NCBI RefSeq assembly: GCF_003999975.1
Contig: NZ_RJAC01000007.1
Span: forward strand, 124,001 to 188,000
Direction: 5' to 3'
DNA: 64,000 bases
DNA from: Actinoplanes solisilvae
GTDB taxonomy: Bacteria > Actinomycetota > Actinomycetes > Mycobacteriales > Micromonosporaceae
Part shown: positions 7,944-15,679 of the stretch, piece after piece
Numbering within the stretch: the first letter of the stretch is position 1
Layout of the letters: each line of letters opens with the position of its first letter
Program-made: the position numbers and the translations under genes
Notes under the pieces: model-generated
Databases searched by the model: none
Seen by the model: the letters and a program-made list of their open reading frames with translations, nothing else
Told to the model about the DNA's origin: nothing

Positions 7944-9191
7944 ATGGGCATATCGACCGACTTCTCGGTAGCGATCGCCGGCGCCGGCCTCTCCGGCCTC
8001 TGTCTCGCCCAATACCTGACCCGCGCCGGCATCGACGTGCACGTCTACGAGCGGGACCCCGGCCCCTTCGTACGGCGGCAGGGCTACCGGATCATCCTCG
8101 ACCGGTACGGGCTGGAGGCGCTGCAGGAGAGCCTGCCCCGCCCGCTGTACCGCCTGGCGCTGGCCACCGGCGACGAGCCCGGCGGCCACCTGCGCTTCAC
8201 CGACGCCCGACTGCGGAACGCGTTCACCATCAACTTCAAGGACGAGCCGCACGCGACCCGACAGGTCGACCGGCTCACCCTGCGTACGATCCTGCAGTCC
8301 GGGCTGGACGGACGCATCCACTACGGCAAGTCCGCGGTCGCGGTGGACAACGGCGGCCCGGCCGGGCTGCGACTACGGTTCTCCGACGGCAGCGCCACCG
8401 CGGCCTCCGTCGTCGTCGGCGCGGACGGCGTCGGCTCGGCCCTGCGCGCGCAGCTCACGCCGGACGCCGAACCCGCGAACACCCCGATGGCCGGCGTCTA
8501 CGGCCGATCGCCCCTGCGCTACGACGGCGGCAGCATCATCCCGGACGCTCTGCGTACGAGCGGGGTGCTGGCCATCGCTGACCAGCCTGGCCGCGCATTC
8601 TTCTTCACGTCCATGCGGTTCGGCGAAGACCCGCGCGTGGCGTTCGCGCGTGTGGCCCCGGGCAGTTACGCACCCACCGGCGACGACTACGTCATGTGGG
8701 GATTGCTGCTCCAGCAGAACGAGGTACCCATGGGCGTACGCGGCGACGTGCTGGCGCTGCGAAAACTGGCCGTCCGGATGAGCGCCGACTTCCACCCCCT
8801 CATCCGCCGGCTGGTAGGCACGGCCGAATGGGACGCCACGGTGCTCAACCTCTTCACCACCGGCCGCCGCCCCACCCGGTGGGCCGTGCCCCGGGCAACG
8901 ATGATGGGCGACGCCGTGCACGCCATGCCACCGTTCGGCGCTCACGGCGGCAACACCGCCCTCCGCGACGCCGCCCTGCTCGGCCACCGACTCGTCCAGG
9001 CCCGGACGAGCGGCATCCCGGTCGAGGAGGCGATCGCCGCCTATCAGGAAGAGATGATCCCGTACGCCTTCCGCGCCGTAGACACGGCCGCCACCCTGAT
9101 GCGCCGCCTCACCGGGGCCGCGGCCGCACCACACTGGGTGCTGACCCGCGTGCTACCTAGGCTGCACCGCGTCACCGTGCCGGAGGCATGA
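7944..9191 (+). CDS. FAD-dependent aromatic-type monooxygenase
   Basis: A 415-residue flavoprotein hydroxylase of the PHBH/UbiH group. The FAD dinucleotide fold is at the N terminus (VAIAGAGLSGLCLAQYL), the DG-type motif is VVVGADGVGSALR, and the ribityl-binding motif is GDAVHAMPPFGAHGGNTALRDA near residue 320. Such enzymes hydroxylate aromatic or polyketide compounds using NAD(P)H and O2; the substrate is unknown. No clear ribosome site precedes the ATG, and the operator palindrome ends 6 bp before it, so the mRNA could be leaderless. Its last codons overlap the MarR gene (ATGA), indicating coupling and local control. Confidence 0.87.
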   Translation: MGISTDFSVAIAGAGLSGLCLAQYLTRAGIDVHVYERDPGPFVRRQGYRIILDRYGLEALQESLPRPLYRLALATGDEPGGHLRFTDARLRNAFTINFKDEPHATRQVDRLTLRTILQSGLDGRIHYGKSAVAVDNGGPAGLRLRFSDGSATAASVVVGADGVGSALRAQLTPDAEPANTPMAGVYGRSPLRYDGGSIIPDALRTSGVLAIADQPGRAFFFTSMRFGEDPRVAFARVAPGSYAPTGDDYVMWGLLLQQNEVPMGVRGDVLALRKLAVRMSADFHPLIRRLVGTAEWDATVLNLFTTGRRPTRWAVPRATMMGDAVHAMPPFGAHGGNTALRDAALLGHRLVQARTSGIPVEEAIAAYQEEMIPYAFRAVDTAATLMRRLTGAAAAPHWVLTRVLPRLHRVTVPEA

Positions 9192-9688
9192 TTGCGACCA
9201 TGCCCCACGAGCCGGCCCGGACGTCCGCGATCGCCGACCTCATGCGCGCCGGCCGCGAGACGTCGCGCCTGTCCATGGTGTTCCGGTACGCCATCGCCGA
9301 CCGGCTGGGCCTCACCGTAAGCGACCTGGAGTGCCTGGACTACCTGGCCGACGTCGAATCGGCCACCGCGGGCCAGATCGCCGAACGAACCAACCTGACC
9401 ACCGGCGCGGTAACCAGCATGCTCCGCCGCCTGCAGCAGGCAGGCTGGGTGACCGCCGAACGCGACCCGGCCGACCGGCGGCGCGTGATCGTCACCCTGC
9501 GACCAGAGCGGGCACCCGAGCTGGAACAACCGTACGAGCGCTTCGCTGACCAGGCGCAACGGCTCATCGAGGGCTACAGCGTCGACGAGCTGACGCTGCT
9601 GGTCCACCACTTCGACCGCATGCAGTCGATGTACCTCACCGAGCTGGACCGTCTGAGGAGCGGAGGCACATTCCCGCGGACCGCCTGA
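9188..9688 (+). CDS. MarR-family regulator coupled to the monooxygenase
   Basis: A 166-residue MarR protein. The winged helix is clear: SDLECLDYLADVESATAGQIAERTNLTTGAVTSMLRRLQQAGWVTAERDPADRRRVIVTL, with the DxRxxR wing motif. The ATG overlaps the monooxygenase stop codon; an internal ATG twelve bases later is also possible. It most likely represses its own operon through the ATCTTA-N5-TAAGAT palindrome and is released by the monooxygenase substrate or a related phenolic compound; the ligand is inferred, not shown. Confidence 0.88.
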   Translation: MIATMPHEPARTSAIADLMRAGRETSRLSMVFRYAIADRLGLTVSDLECLDYLADVESATAGQIAERTNLTTGAVTSMLRRLQQAGWVTAERDPADRRRVIVTLRPERAPELEQPYERFADQAQRLIEGYSVDELTLLVHHFDRMQSMYLTELDRLRSGGTFPRTA

Positions 9689-10021
9689 GGCGCAGTCGCG
9701 GGGCTCACCGCGCTCCCATTACCGTCATTTCCTGAGTCCGGCATCGCGGCGACGTCACCCACCCTGCGGACGTCGTGCGACAGGGACCCGTTCTGCGCAT
9801 CGGGGACGTTTGATGGGCAGGCAAGGACGGCTCATGACCTTACGAGAACCTGGCGTCGCGCCTTCTCTGCGGCAGATCAGTGCGCCTGATCTTGCATTTG
9901 TGGTGCCCGGGTATCCATCGCCCTGGCACTGACGAGCGATGAACGCGAGCGTCTCCCGGGGTCAAACGCCCACGCGCGGACGAGGCCCGCCAGTCCCCAC
10001 CGGGGGCCGCGCCGCGTCGAG
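9689..10021. other. 333-bp gap between convergent genes, no confident gene
   Basis: No homology is recognisable. A 32-codon open frame at 9835-9933 on the plus strand has AAGGA eight bases before its ATG, but its peptide has no signal or motif and it is not called. No strong hairpin terminator was found. Confidence 0.45.
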
Positions 10022-11077
10022 TCAGTCCTCGTCGGCCAGCTGCCAGAGGTGGAGGGTGGTCTGGTCCTTGGAGACCGTGTACCAGACGCCCTGTCCCGCC
10101 GATCGGGGAGATCCCGAGACAGGAATGGGGTAGGTGATCCGGCCGCGTAGGGCCATCGTGCGTGGATCGACGAGCCAGTGGCGGGGGACCTGCGCGTGGT
10201 AGTCGGTGCCGACCACGGCGTTGTCGTCGTACGGGAACGCCGCCTCGTAGTCCCAGCAAACGCGGTCGCCGTCCTCGCTTGAGGGAGGCGGCACGGCTTC
10301 CTCGGCGTTCAGACGCCGCAGCTCCGTACCGTCCTCGGCCCGGTGCAGGTAGAGGGACCACTGCCCGGGATCCGTGGTCAGGAAGAGCTCCCCGGACGGG
10401 TTCACGGCGAGGAGGACCTCCTCGTCGAACCGCTGGAAGGTGAGCTTCGCGCCATCGAAGTGTCCCCACAGCACGGGCGAGTCCTCTTCGCCCGCGAGGA
10501 CAGTCAGCCCCATGTACGCCGGGTTCGGATGGGGGAAATGGATGGAGCCCGAGCCCACGGTCATCGTCTCGGCCCGGGTCAGCACCGTGCCGTCGGTGGG
10601 GTCGAGGATGAGCCATTCCTCCTCGACGTCGCGTCCCGTCCGATTACGGATGTGGGCCCACAGGAGCTTGCCGTCCGAGGAGAAGGCCGCCGAGCCGCTG
10701 TCCGCGTGGCCGTGGTGGTAGTCGTCGGCATACTCGGAGAACGAGGCGTGGGCCTCGGTGCACACCGCGGCGGACCAGCAACCGTGCCGGATTTCCCACC
10801 GTACGGCGCCGGTCGAATCCACGGCTCGTAACGCGTGGACGCCGGCGAACACGGCGAGATCACCCGTAGGCGAGACCGCCACCGTGCCGTATCGGTGTGG
10901 CCAGGGCGCGGGGAAGCGGACCCCTGTCCCCTCCCCGTCCAGGTCGCGGACGGCCAGCTCGGTGTCCCCACGCTGCACCAGCAGCCTGCGTCCGGGCCAG
11001 TGCAACACCTGCGGGGCGTCCGCCGAGGCAAGGTCGAGCGGAGCGGCCGCGGTAGCGACAAGACGAGCAAAGGTCAC
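10022..11077 (-). CDS. WD40-like beta-propeller protein, unknown function
   Basis: A 351-residue cytoplasmic protein without a signal peptide. It is built from repeated strands of the type LAVSPTGDLAVFAG, AAFSSDGKLLWAH, LAVNPSGELFLTT and LRGRITYPIPV, spaced about 45-60 residues, which is the look of a six- or seven-bladed propeller. Similar orphan propeller proteins are common in actinomycetes and have no assigned function. The GTG at 11077 has GGAGGATTCC upstream, a strong ribosome site. The lipoprotein gene that follows at 66 bp is on the same strand but upstream in position terms only; a joint transcript would start beyond it. Confidence 0.8.
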   Translation of the reverse strand: MTFARLVATAAAPLDLASADAPQVLHWPGRRLLVQRGDTELAVRDLDGEGTGVRFPAPWPHRYGTVAVSPTGDLAVFAGVHALRAVDSTGAVRWEIRHGCWSAAVCTEAHASFSEYADDYHHGHADSGSAAFSSDGKLLWAHIRNRTGRDVEEEWLILDPTDGTVLTRAETMTVGSGSIHFPHPNPAYMGLTVLAGEEDSPVLWGHFDGAKLTFQRFDEEVLLAVNPSGELFLTTDPGQWSLYLHRAEDGTELRRLNAEEAVPPPSSEDGDRVCWDYEAAFPYDDNAVVGTDYHAQVPRHWLVDPRTMALRGRITYPIPVSGSPRSAGQGVWYTVSKDQTTLHLWQLADED

Positions 11078-11143
11078 GGAATCCTCCGGCGATGACGACG
11101 AGATCCCCGGGCGCCAGGGCGCGGGGGCGCAGCAGCTCGATGA

Positions 11144-11737
11144 TCAGCCGGTCACGGTGAGGCTGGTCTTGGCCAGCTCGTAGGCGGGCAGCATCTCGGC
11201 GTGCTCCTCGCTGTCGAGGCTGTCCAGCGACACCACCGCCACCCCCTTGCCCGTCTCCACGATGAACGCCTTCTCGAGCTCGGCCGGGTCCTCGGGGGTG
11301 GCCTTCTCGCGGTAGCTGACCTCCACGGCCGCGTGGTCGGCGATCTTCACCTCGGTGAAGACCGGCTCCTCGGCCTTCTTTCCGATGAAGGCGGTCAGAC
11401 TCGTACGCAGGTCCGCCTTCGCGCCCGTCCACACGCGCAGGAATCCCAGGTTGCCGGCCGGCTTCGCGTCGATCTCGCAGGCCATCGTCAGCGGGCCGCG
11501 GCGGGCCAGTTCGGCCAGCAGGTCGGCGTCCTCGACCTGCACCGCCTTCGGCTTCCACGATTCCGCGATGCCGAACTCGACCGGCAGCGGGCAGCCGCTG
11601 CTGACCTTGGCCGCTTCTGTCGCGGCGCCCGGGCCTTTCGACGGGCCGGGCTGGGTGTCCGGCTCGGCGGTCGAGCAGGCGCCGAGGGTGAGCGACGCGG
11701 CGACGAGCGCGGCGACAAAAACGTGACGTGGTCTCAC
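11144..11737 (-). CDS. secreted lipoprotein, unknown function
   Basis: A 197-residue predicted lipoprotein. The signal peptide has a short basic start (RPRH), a hydrophobic core and the lipobox LGAC with C21 as the lipidated residue. The mature part has a Pro/Ser/Thr-rich spacer and a compact domain with cysteines in SGCPLP and MACEID, perhaps a disulfide. Its layout resembles the DUF3558-like actinobacterial lipoproteins, but that is only a resemblance. The GTG at 11737 is chosen to give a normal signal length. The gene reads away from a second small lipoprotein gene. Confidence 0.78.
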   Translation of the reverse strand: MRPRHVFVAALVAASLTLGACSTAEPDTQPGPSKGPGAATEAAKVSSGCPLPVEFGIAESWKPKAVQVEDADLLAELARRGPLTMACEIDAKPAGNLGFLRVWTGAKADLRTSLTAFIGKKAEEPVFTEVKIADHAAVEVSYREKATPEDPAELEKAFIVETGKGVAVVSLDSLDSEEHAEMLPAYELAKTSLTVTG

Positions 11738-11828
11738 AGGGACGAGAGTGTACGGAACCTTCTCACCTGCGTGGGGGCACGCCCATCTAATTTGATCTAG
11801 ATCTACGAGCCGGTTACTGTCTCGCGCC

Positions 11829-12089
11829 GTGATCCGTTCGCGAGTTGCCTCCGCCGTCCTCGTCGGTGCGTCCCTCATGTTCGTCGCCGCGTGTGGTGGC
11901 GAGGACACCCCGAGCGCCGCTGCCACCACCCCGACAGCGGCCATGGTCACCAGCGTCGCCGCCACCACCGCGGCCGCGGATCCGGCCGCCGGGGCTCCGG
12001 CCGACAAGGAGATCTGCGAGGCCGCGAAGAAGGCCGGCGCGGACCTCACCGCCGCCTGCAAGAAGACCGGCGTCAGCGCCAACTTCTGA
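11829..12089 (+). CDS. small Ala/Thr-rich lipoprotein
   Basis: An 86-residue predicted lipoprotein: hydrophobic signal, lipobox FVAAC with C22, then a low-complexity Ala/Thr/Pro region and a C-terminal part with two cysteines (EICEAAKKAG and LTAACKKTG) that may pair. Function is unknown. GTG start at 11829. A strong hairpin terminator follows nine bases after the stop. The 91-bp region shared with the divergent lipoprotein gene is AT-richer (TCTAATTTGATCTAGATC), as expected for promoters. Confidence 0.75.
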   Translation: MIRSRVASAVLVGASLMFVAACGGEDTPSAAATTPTAAMVTSVAATTAAADPAAGAPADKEICEAAKKAGADLTAACKKTGVSANF

Positions 12090-12097
12090 TCCGGCCC

Positions 12098-12130
12098 GAG
12101 GCCCCGGCGTCCGATCCACGCCGGGGCCTC
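12098..12130 (+). terminator. rho-independent-type hairpin after the small lipoprotein gene
   Basis: GAGGCCCCGGCG (12098-12109), a 9-base loop and CGCCGGGGCCTC (12119-12130) form a perfect 12-bp stem. It ends 22 bp before the next start codon, separating the two genes. Confidence 0.85.
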
Positions 12131-12152
12131 GGCGCTGTTAGCCTCGGCGCGC

Positions 12153-13043
12153 ATGAGGTTCGAGCAAGATTTGGTACGGGCACTCCTGCGCGACCAGCAT
12201 CCCGACCTCGCCGACCTCGAGCTGCGCGACGTCGACGGCGGCTGGGGAGCCCAGATGTGGCGTCTCGGCGACGACCTGGCCGTGCGATTACCCCGCACCG
12301 AAGATGCCCCGGACCTCATCCGTACGGAACAGAAGTGGTTGCCGGTTCTGGCCGAACGCCTGCCGTTGCCGACGCCGGTCCCGCTGCGTGTAGGCGAGCC
12401 GTCGAGCCTGTTCGGGCACGTGTGGACGATCGCCCGCTGGGTCGAGGGCGACCCGGCCGACCAAAGCCCGATCACCGACGTCGGAGCGGCCGAGGTCCTC
12501 GCCGAGTTCCTCCGCGCGCTGCACCAGGAGGCACCGGCCGACGCGCCGCTGAATCCGATGCGGGGAGTCCCGCTGGCCGAGTTCCGCAGGAGCGGCGAAT
12601 GGTTCGCGCTGCTCGACGGCCATCCGCATGAGGACGCCGTCCACGAGATCTGGGAGAAGGCGCTCGCCGCCCCGGTCTGGGACGGCCCGCCGCTCTGGCT
12701 GCACGCCGACCTGCATCCGGCCAATGTGGTCGTCCGGGACGGCACACTCGCCGGCGTCGTCGACTTCGGCGACATGTGCGCCGGGGACCCCGCCACCGAC
12801 CTCTCGGCCGCCTGGATCCTGCTGCCCATCGGCGGGGCGAGCCGATTCTTCGACACCTATGAGCGAGCCGACGACGCCACCGTCACCCGGGCCCGGGGCT
12901 GGGCCGTCCTGCGCGCCCTCGGCCTGATCGGAATCGGACGCAACGGCCGCCTGGGCCTGCCCGGTGGCAAGCCGACCTGGGAGCCGGCCGGGTATGCGAC
13001 CCTCGACCGCCTCGTGAGCCACGTCACAGCATCGCACCGATGA
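12153..13043 (+). CDS. APH-family phosphotransferase with a TTA codon
   Basis: A 296-residue aminoglycoside/choline-kinase-like phosphotransferase. The catalytic loop is LHADLHPANVVV (HxD....N) and the metal-binding segment is VVDFGDMCAGDPATDLSAAW. An N-terminal lobe with VDGGWGAQMWRLGDDLAVRLPR provides the nucleotide fold. In actinomycetes most such genes are metabolic or self-protection kinases, and real antibiotic resistance cannot be claimed. Codon 46 (12288-12290) is TTA, the rare leucine codon read by the bldA-type tRNA in related bacteria, so translation may be developmentally limited. Confidence 0.85.
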   Translation: MRFEQDLVRALLRDQHPDLADLELRDVDGGWGAQMWRLGDDLAVRLPRTEDAPDLIRTEQKWLPVLAERLPLPTPVPLRVGEPSSLFGHVWTIARWVEGDPADQSPITDVGAAEVLAEFLRALHQEAPADAPLNPMRGVPLAEFRRSGEWFALLDGHPHEDAVHEIWEKALAAPVWDGPPLWLHADLHPANVVVRDGTLAGVVDFGDMCAGDPATDLSAAWILLPIGGASRFFDTYERADDATVTRARGWAVLRALGLIGIGRNGRLGLPGGKPTWEPAGYATLDRLVSHVTASHR

Positions 13044-13105
13044 TCTTCCTGCCTCGGCCCGGTCTGACGACACGTCAAGGCGATCCACCAACGGACGGTA
13101 GGACC

Positions 13106-13393
13106 ATGAGCTTTCAGGCATACCTCGACAACGTCGAAGCCAAGACCGGCCTGACCCCTCGCCAGTTCATGGCGCTGGCCCACGAGCGCGGCCTCGACGG
13201 GCCGTCGACCAAGGCGGGCCAGATCGTCGAGTGGCTGAAGGACGACTACGGCCTCGGCCGGGGCCATGCCATGGCACTGGTCCATGTGATCAAGAACGGC
13301 GACAAGATCAGCGACAAGCACGTCGGGACGTCCGGCTCCCATCGCGACGATTCCGACACGCTGTGGCTCGACGGCGTGGCCAACCGTCCGTGA
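13106..13393 (+). CDS. DUF4287-domain protein
   Basis: A 95-residue cytoplasmic protein. The N-terminal 70 residues match the DUF4287 family seen in many actinobacteria: QAYLDNVEAKTG, TPRQFMALAHERG, KAGQIVEWLKDDYGLGRGHAMALVHVIKNG. Members often stand alone or are fused to DUF5655; no activity is established. ATG at 13106 is preceded by GGTAGGA. It is convergent with the TetR gene, with only 4 bp between stops. Confidence 0.85.
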   Translation: MSFQAYLDNVEAKTGLTPRQFMALAHERGLDGPSTKAGQIVEWLKDDYGLGRGHAMALVHVIKNGDKISDKHVGTSGSHRDDSDTLWLDGVANRP

Positions 13394-13397
13394 CGAA

Positions 13398-14081
13398 TCA
13401 GCGCGGCAGCACGCCGAGCAGGGTTGCGGTCAGGGACAGCTTCAAGGAGTCGTACAGGTTGAAGTGGAAGCGGGCCAGCTCGGGCTCGGCCTCGTAGGCG
13501 GCCAGCAGGCTGGGCGGGGGCGTGCTGTAGGCCGACAGCGCTCCCGCCACGACCATCGCCTGCAGGCTGAACAGGGTCGAGTTCTCGCCCAGCTCCGGCA
13601 GGTACTTCTGGATCAGCGCGCTCATCGTGTTCAGGCGTTCCAGGGCGCCGCGCTTGTAGCGGGCGACGACTTCGATGGAGACGTTGTGCTCCAGCACGCT
13701 GCCCTGGGCGCCGAACAGGTCGCACAGCACCACCCGTCCGGAGAGTGAGCGGCTGACGATCTCGGCCACCGCCGTCGCCCGCTCGGCCATGGGCAGATTC
13801 TCGTCGACGCCGGCGGCCAGCTCCCCGGCCAGCTCGGTCAGGAACTCCTGCACGAAGCGGTCGAGCAGCTCGAGCAGGACCGCCTCACGCGACTCGAAGT
13901 AGCGCAGCACGTTCGGCTTGGCCAGGCCCACCCGGCGGCTGAGCTCGTTGAGGGTGACCGCGGCCACCGGCATCTCATCGAGCATCGCCGACGCCTCGTC
14001 GAGGATCGCCCGCCGACGGACCTCCCGCTGCTCCTCGGTCCGCGCCCGCTGAAAAGCCCGCTGAGAACTCACGATCACCAC
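13398..14081 (-). CDS. TetR-family regulator divergent from an SDR
   Basis: A 227-residue TetR-type repressor. The N-terminal HTH reads RRRAILDEASAMLDEMPVAAVTLNELSRRVGLAKPNVLRYFESREAVLLELLD in parts, with the canonical YF before the ligand-binding domain; residues 75-227 are the helical C-terminal domain (TetR_C_17-like). Several GTG codons at the start are possible (14081, 14078, 14072); the last has the best-placed AGG. The gene is divergent from an SDR gene, and the 97-bp space holds three similar 17-bp palindromes. Confidence 0.88.
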   Translation of the reverse strand: MVIVSSQRAFQRARTEEQREVRRRAILDEASAMLDEMPVAAVTLNELSRRVGLAKPNVLRYFESREAVLLELLDRFVQEFLTELAGELAAGVDENLPMAERATAVAEIVSRSLSGRVVLCDLFGAQGSVLEHNVSIEVVARYKRGALERLNTMSALIQKYLPELGENSTLFSLQAMVVAGALSAYSTPPPSLLAAYEAEPELARFHFNLYDSLKLSLTATLLGVLPR

Positions 14082-14089
14082 CCTAACTT

Positions 14090-14162
14090 ACGTACCGTCG
14101 GTACGTTGACAACGTACCGGGAGTACTTTAACGTCGATCGGGACAAGATACCTCCGGTACGT
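14090..14162. promoter_or_regulatory. three TetR-type operators between the TetR and SDR genes
   Basis: Site 1, ACGTACCGTCGGTACGT (14090-14106), is a perfect palindrome with 7-bp arms. Site 2 (14112-14128) is ACGTACC-GGG-AGTACTT and site 3 (14146-14162) is AGATACC-TCC-GGTACGT, each with one perfect half. Sites 1 and 2 are 22 bp apart, sites 2 and 3 are 34 bp apart. They fit binding by the adjacent TetR protein to both promoters. Confidence 0.75.
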
Positions 14163-14178
14163 TAATGAGGAGCCTGGC

Positions 14179-15135
14179 ATGAGCGAGAAGTGGACGACGG
14201 CGAACATCCCTGACCAGCACGGGCGAGTGGCCGTGGTGACCGGCGCCAACACCGGCCTCGGGTACGAGACCGCCAAGGCCCTGGCCGAGCGCGGTGCGTC
14301 CGTGATCCTGGCCGTGCGCAACGTCGAAAAGGGCGAGCAGGCCGCGGCCCGCATGACCGGCGACGTGACAGTGCAGGCGCTCGACCTGACCTCGCTCGAC
14401 TCCGTCCGGAGCGCAGCGGCGGCGTTGAGGTCCCGGCTCGACCGGCTCGATCTGCTGATCAACAACGCGGGCGTCATGTACACCCCGAAGCAGAACACCC
14501 GTGACGGCTTCGAGCTGCAGTTCGGCACCAACCACCTCGGCCACTTCGCGCTCACCGGCCTGCTGCTCGACCTGATGCTGCCCGTGCCCGGCTCACGTGT
14601 CGTGACGGTCAGCAGCACCGGCCACCGCATCCGGGCCGACATCCACTTCGACGACCTGCAGTGGGAGAAGTCGTACAGCCGGGTCGGCGCCTACGGTCAG
14701 TCCAAGCTGGCCAACCTGATGTTCACGTACGAGCTGCAGCGCCGGCTCGCCACGCACGGCACCACCGTCGCCCTGGCCGCGCACCCCGGCGTGTCCAGCA
14801 CCGAGCTCGCCCGCAACGCCCCCGCGGCCCTGCGGCTCCCGCTCACGTGGCTCGCACCGGTGATCGCCCAGGATGCGGCGATGGGCGCACTGCCGACCCT
14901 GCGCGCCGCCACCGACCCGGCCGCGCTCGGCGGCCAGTACTACGGTCCCGGCGGACGCTACGAGGTCAAGGGCCACCCCCGGCTGGTCATCTCGAGCCCC
15001 GAGTCCCTCGAGGTAGCCGTTCAGCAGCGTCTGTGGGCCGCTTCAGAAGACCTTACGGGCGTACGATTCCCGGCCTCGCCCGAGCAAGGTCATCTTCGAA
15101 CGATGTCGACGACGACGCCGGGCGCCAGCCGGTAA
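14179..15135 (+). CDS. short-chain dehydrogenase (retinol/protochlorophyllide reductase-like)
   Basis: A 318-residue classical SDR. It has the NAD(P) motif VVTGANTGLGYETAKALAERG (TGxxxGxG), NNAGVMYTP, the catalytic Ser in VVTVSSTGHR and the YxxxK in AYGQSKLANLMF. The pattern and length match the group often labelled protochlorophyllide reductase-like SDR or WW-domain oxidoreductase-like; the true substrate is unknown. GAGGAG lies nine bases before the ATG. Expression is probably controlled by the divergent TetR protein, which suggests a role in handling the regulator's inducer. Confidence 0.87.
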   Translation: MSEKWTTANIPDQHGRVAVVTGANTGLGYETAKALAERGASVILAVRNVEKGEQAAARMTGDVTVQALDLTSLDSVRSAAAALRSRLDRLDLLINNAGVMYTPKQNTRDGFELQFGTNHLGHFALTGLLLDLMLPVPGSRVVTVSSTGHRIRADIHFDDLQWEKSYSRVGAYGQSKLANLMFTYELQRRLATHGTTVALAAHPGVSSTELARNAPAALRLPLTWLAPVIAQDAAMGALPTLRAATDPAALGGQYYGPGGRYEVKGHPRLVISSPESLEVAVQQRLWAASEDLTGVRFPASPEQGHLRTMSTTTPGASR

Positions 15136-15193
15136 GGATTGGTGTTCACGAGCGTGCTGACCCGTCGCTGCGCCGACCCGCCCGGCCGACGGC

Positions 15194-15225
15194 GGCCGCT
15201 CGGTCCTCGCCATGACCGAGCGGCC
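15194..15225. terminator. bidirectional hairpin terminator
   Basis: GGCCGCTCGGTC (15194-15205), an 8-base loop and GACCGAGCGGCC (15214-15225): perfect 12-bp stem between the convergent SDR gene and the DUF2135 operon. Confidence 0.82.
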
Positions 15226-15265
15226 TGAGTCCCCGCTTGTGCGAGTGTCACGGAGGGGCGACGGG

Positions 15266-15661
15266 TTACAGGTTGTTGATCCGGGCCAGCAGCTCGGCCT
15301 CGGTCAGGTTCTCCAGGACCGCGTCCTGTTTGCGGCCCAGAACCGAGAGCAGCTTCTCCTTTTCCAGCTTCTTGGCCGCCGCCGCCTTCGCCGCCTGGTC
15401 CTCGGCGAGGCGGATGGCGATGACGTGCTTGACGACCTCCAGCTTGGTCGCCAAGGTCGCCTTGGCCGGATTGGTCTCGGTGGCCACGAACGACTCGGTG
15501 TCGACGGCCTTGAGTTCGGCGTTGACGGCCTTGGCCACGTCGTCGAGGCTGAAGCCGGACTTGGCGGTCAGCGGAAGCTCCCACAGCTGTTCCGTGGTCA
15601 GCAGGCCCTTGGTCGACGGGTAGCGGAACTTCTCCCGCGTGGCCTTTTCGAAGATGGTCAC
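15266..15661 (-). CDS. 131-residue Lys/Ala-rich protein, partner of the DUF2135 protein
   Basis: A small soluble protein of unknown function. The first half (FEKATREKFRYPSTKGLLTTEQLWELPL) recalls short proteins found with phage-like or accessory genes, and the second half is a charged Ala/Lys/Glu helix, likely coiled coil (about 85-118). The GTG at 15661 lies 18 bp downstream of the larger gene's stop codon on the same strand, so the two form an operon. I do not recognise a function; the predicted helix suggests protein-protein contact. Confidence 0.72.
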   Translation of the reverse strand: MTIFEKATREKFRYPSTKGLLTTEQLWELPLTAKSGFSLDDVAKAVNAELKAVDTESFVATETNPAKATLATKLEVVKHVIAIRLAEDQAAKAAAAKKLEKEKLLSVLGRKQDAVLENLTEAELLARINNL

Positions 15662-15679
15662 GGTGGCCTTTCTCGGGGT

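Noticed and set aside
9835-9933. 32-codon open frame with a fair ribosome site
   Set aside because: No recognisable motif, signal or membrane segment; one small frame with AAGGA is expected by chance.
12153-13043. Aminoglycoside resistance gene
   Set aside because: APH-fold kinases are numerous in actinomycetes and most are not resistance enzymes; nothing in the sequence shows drug specificity.
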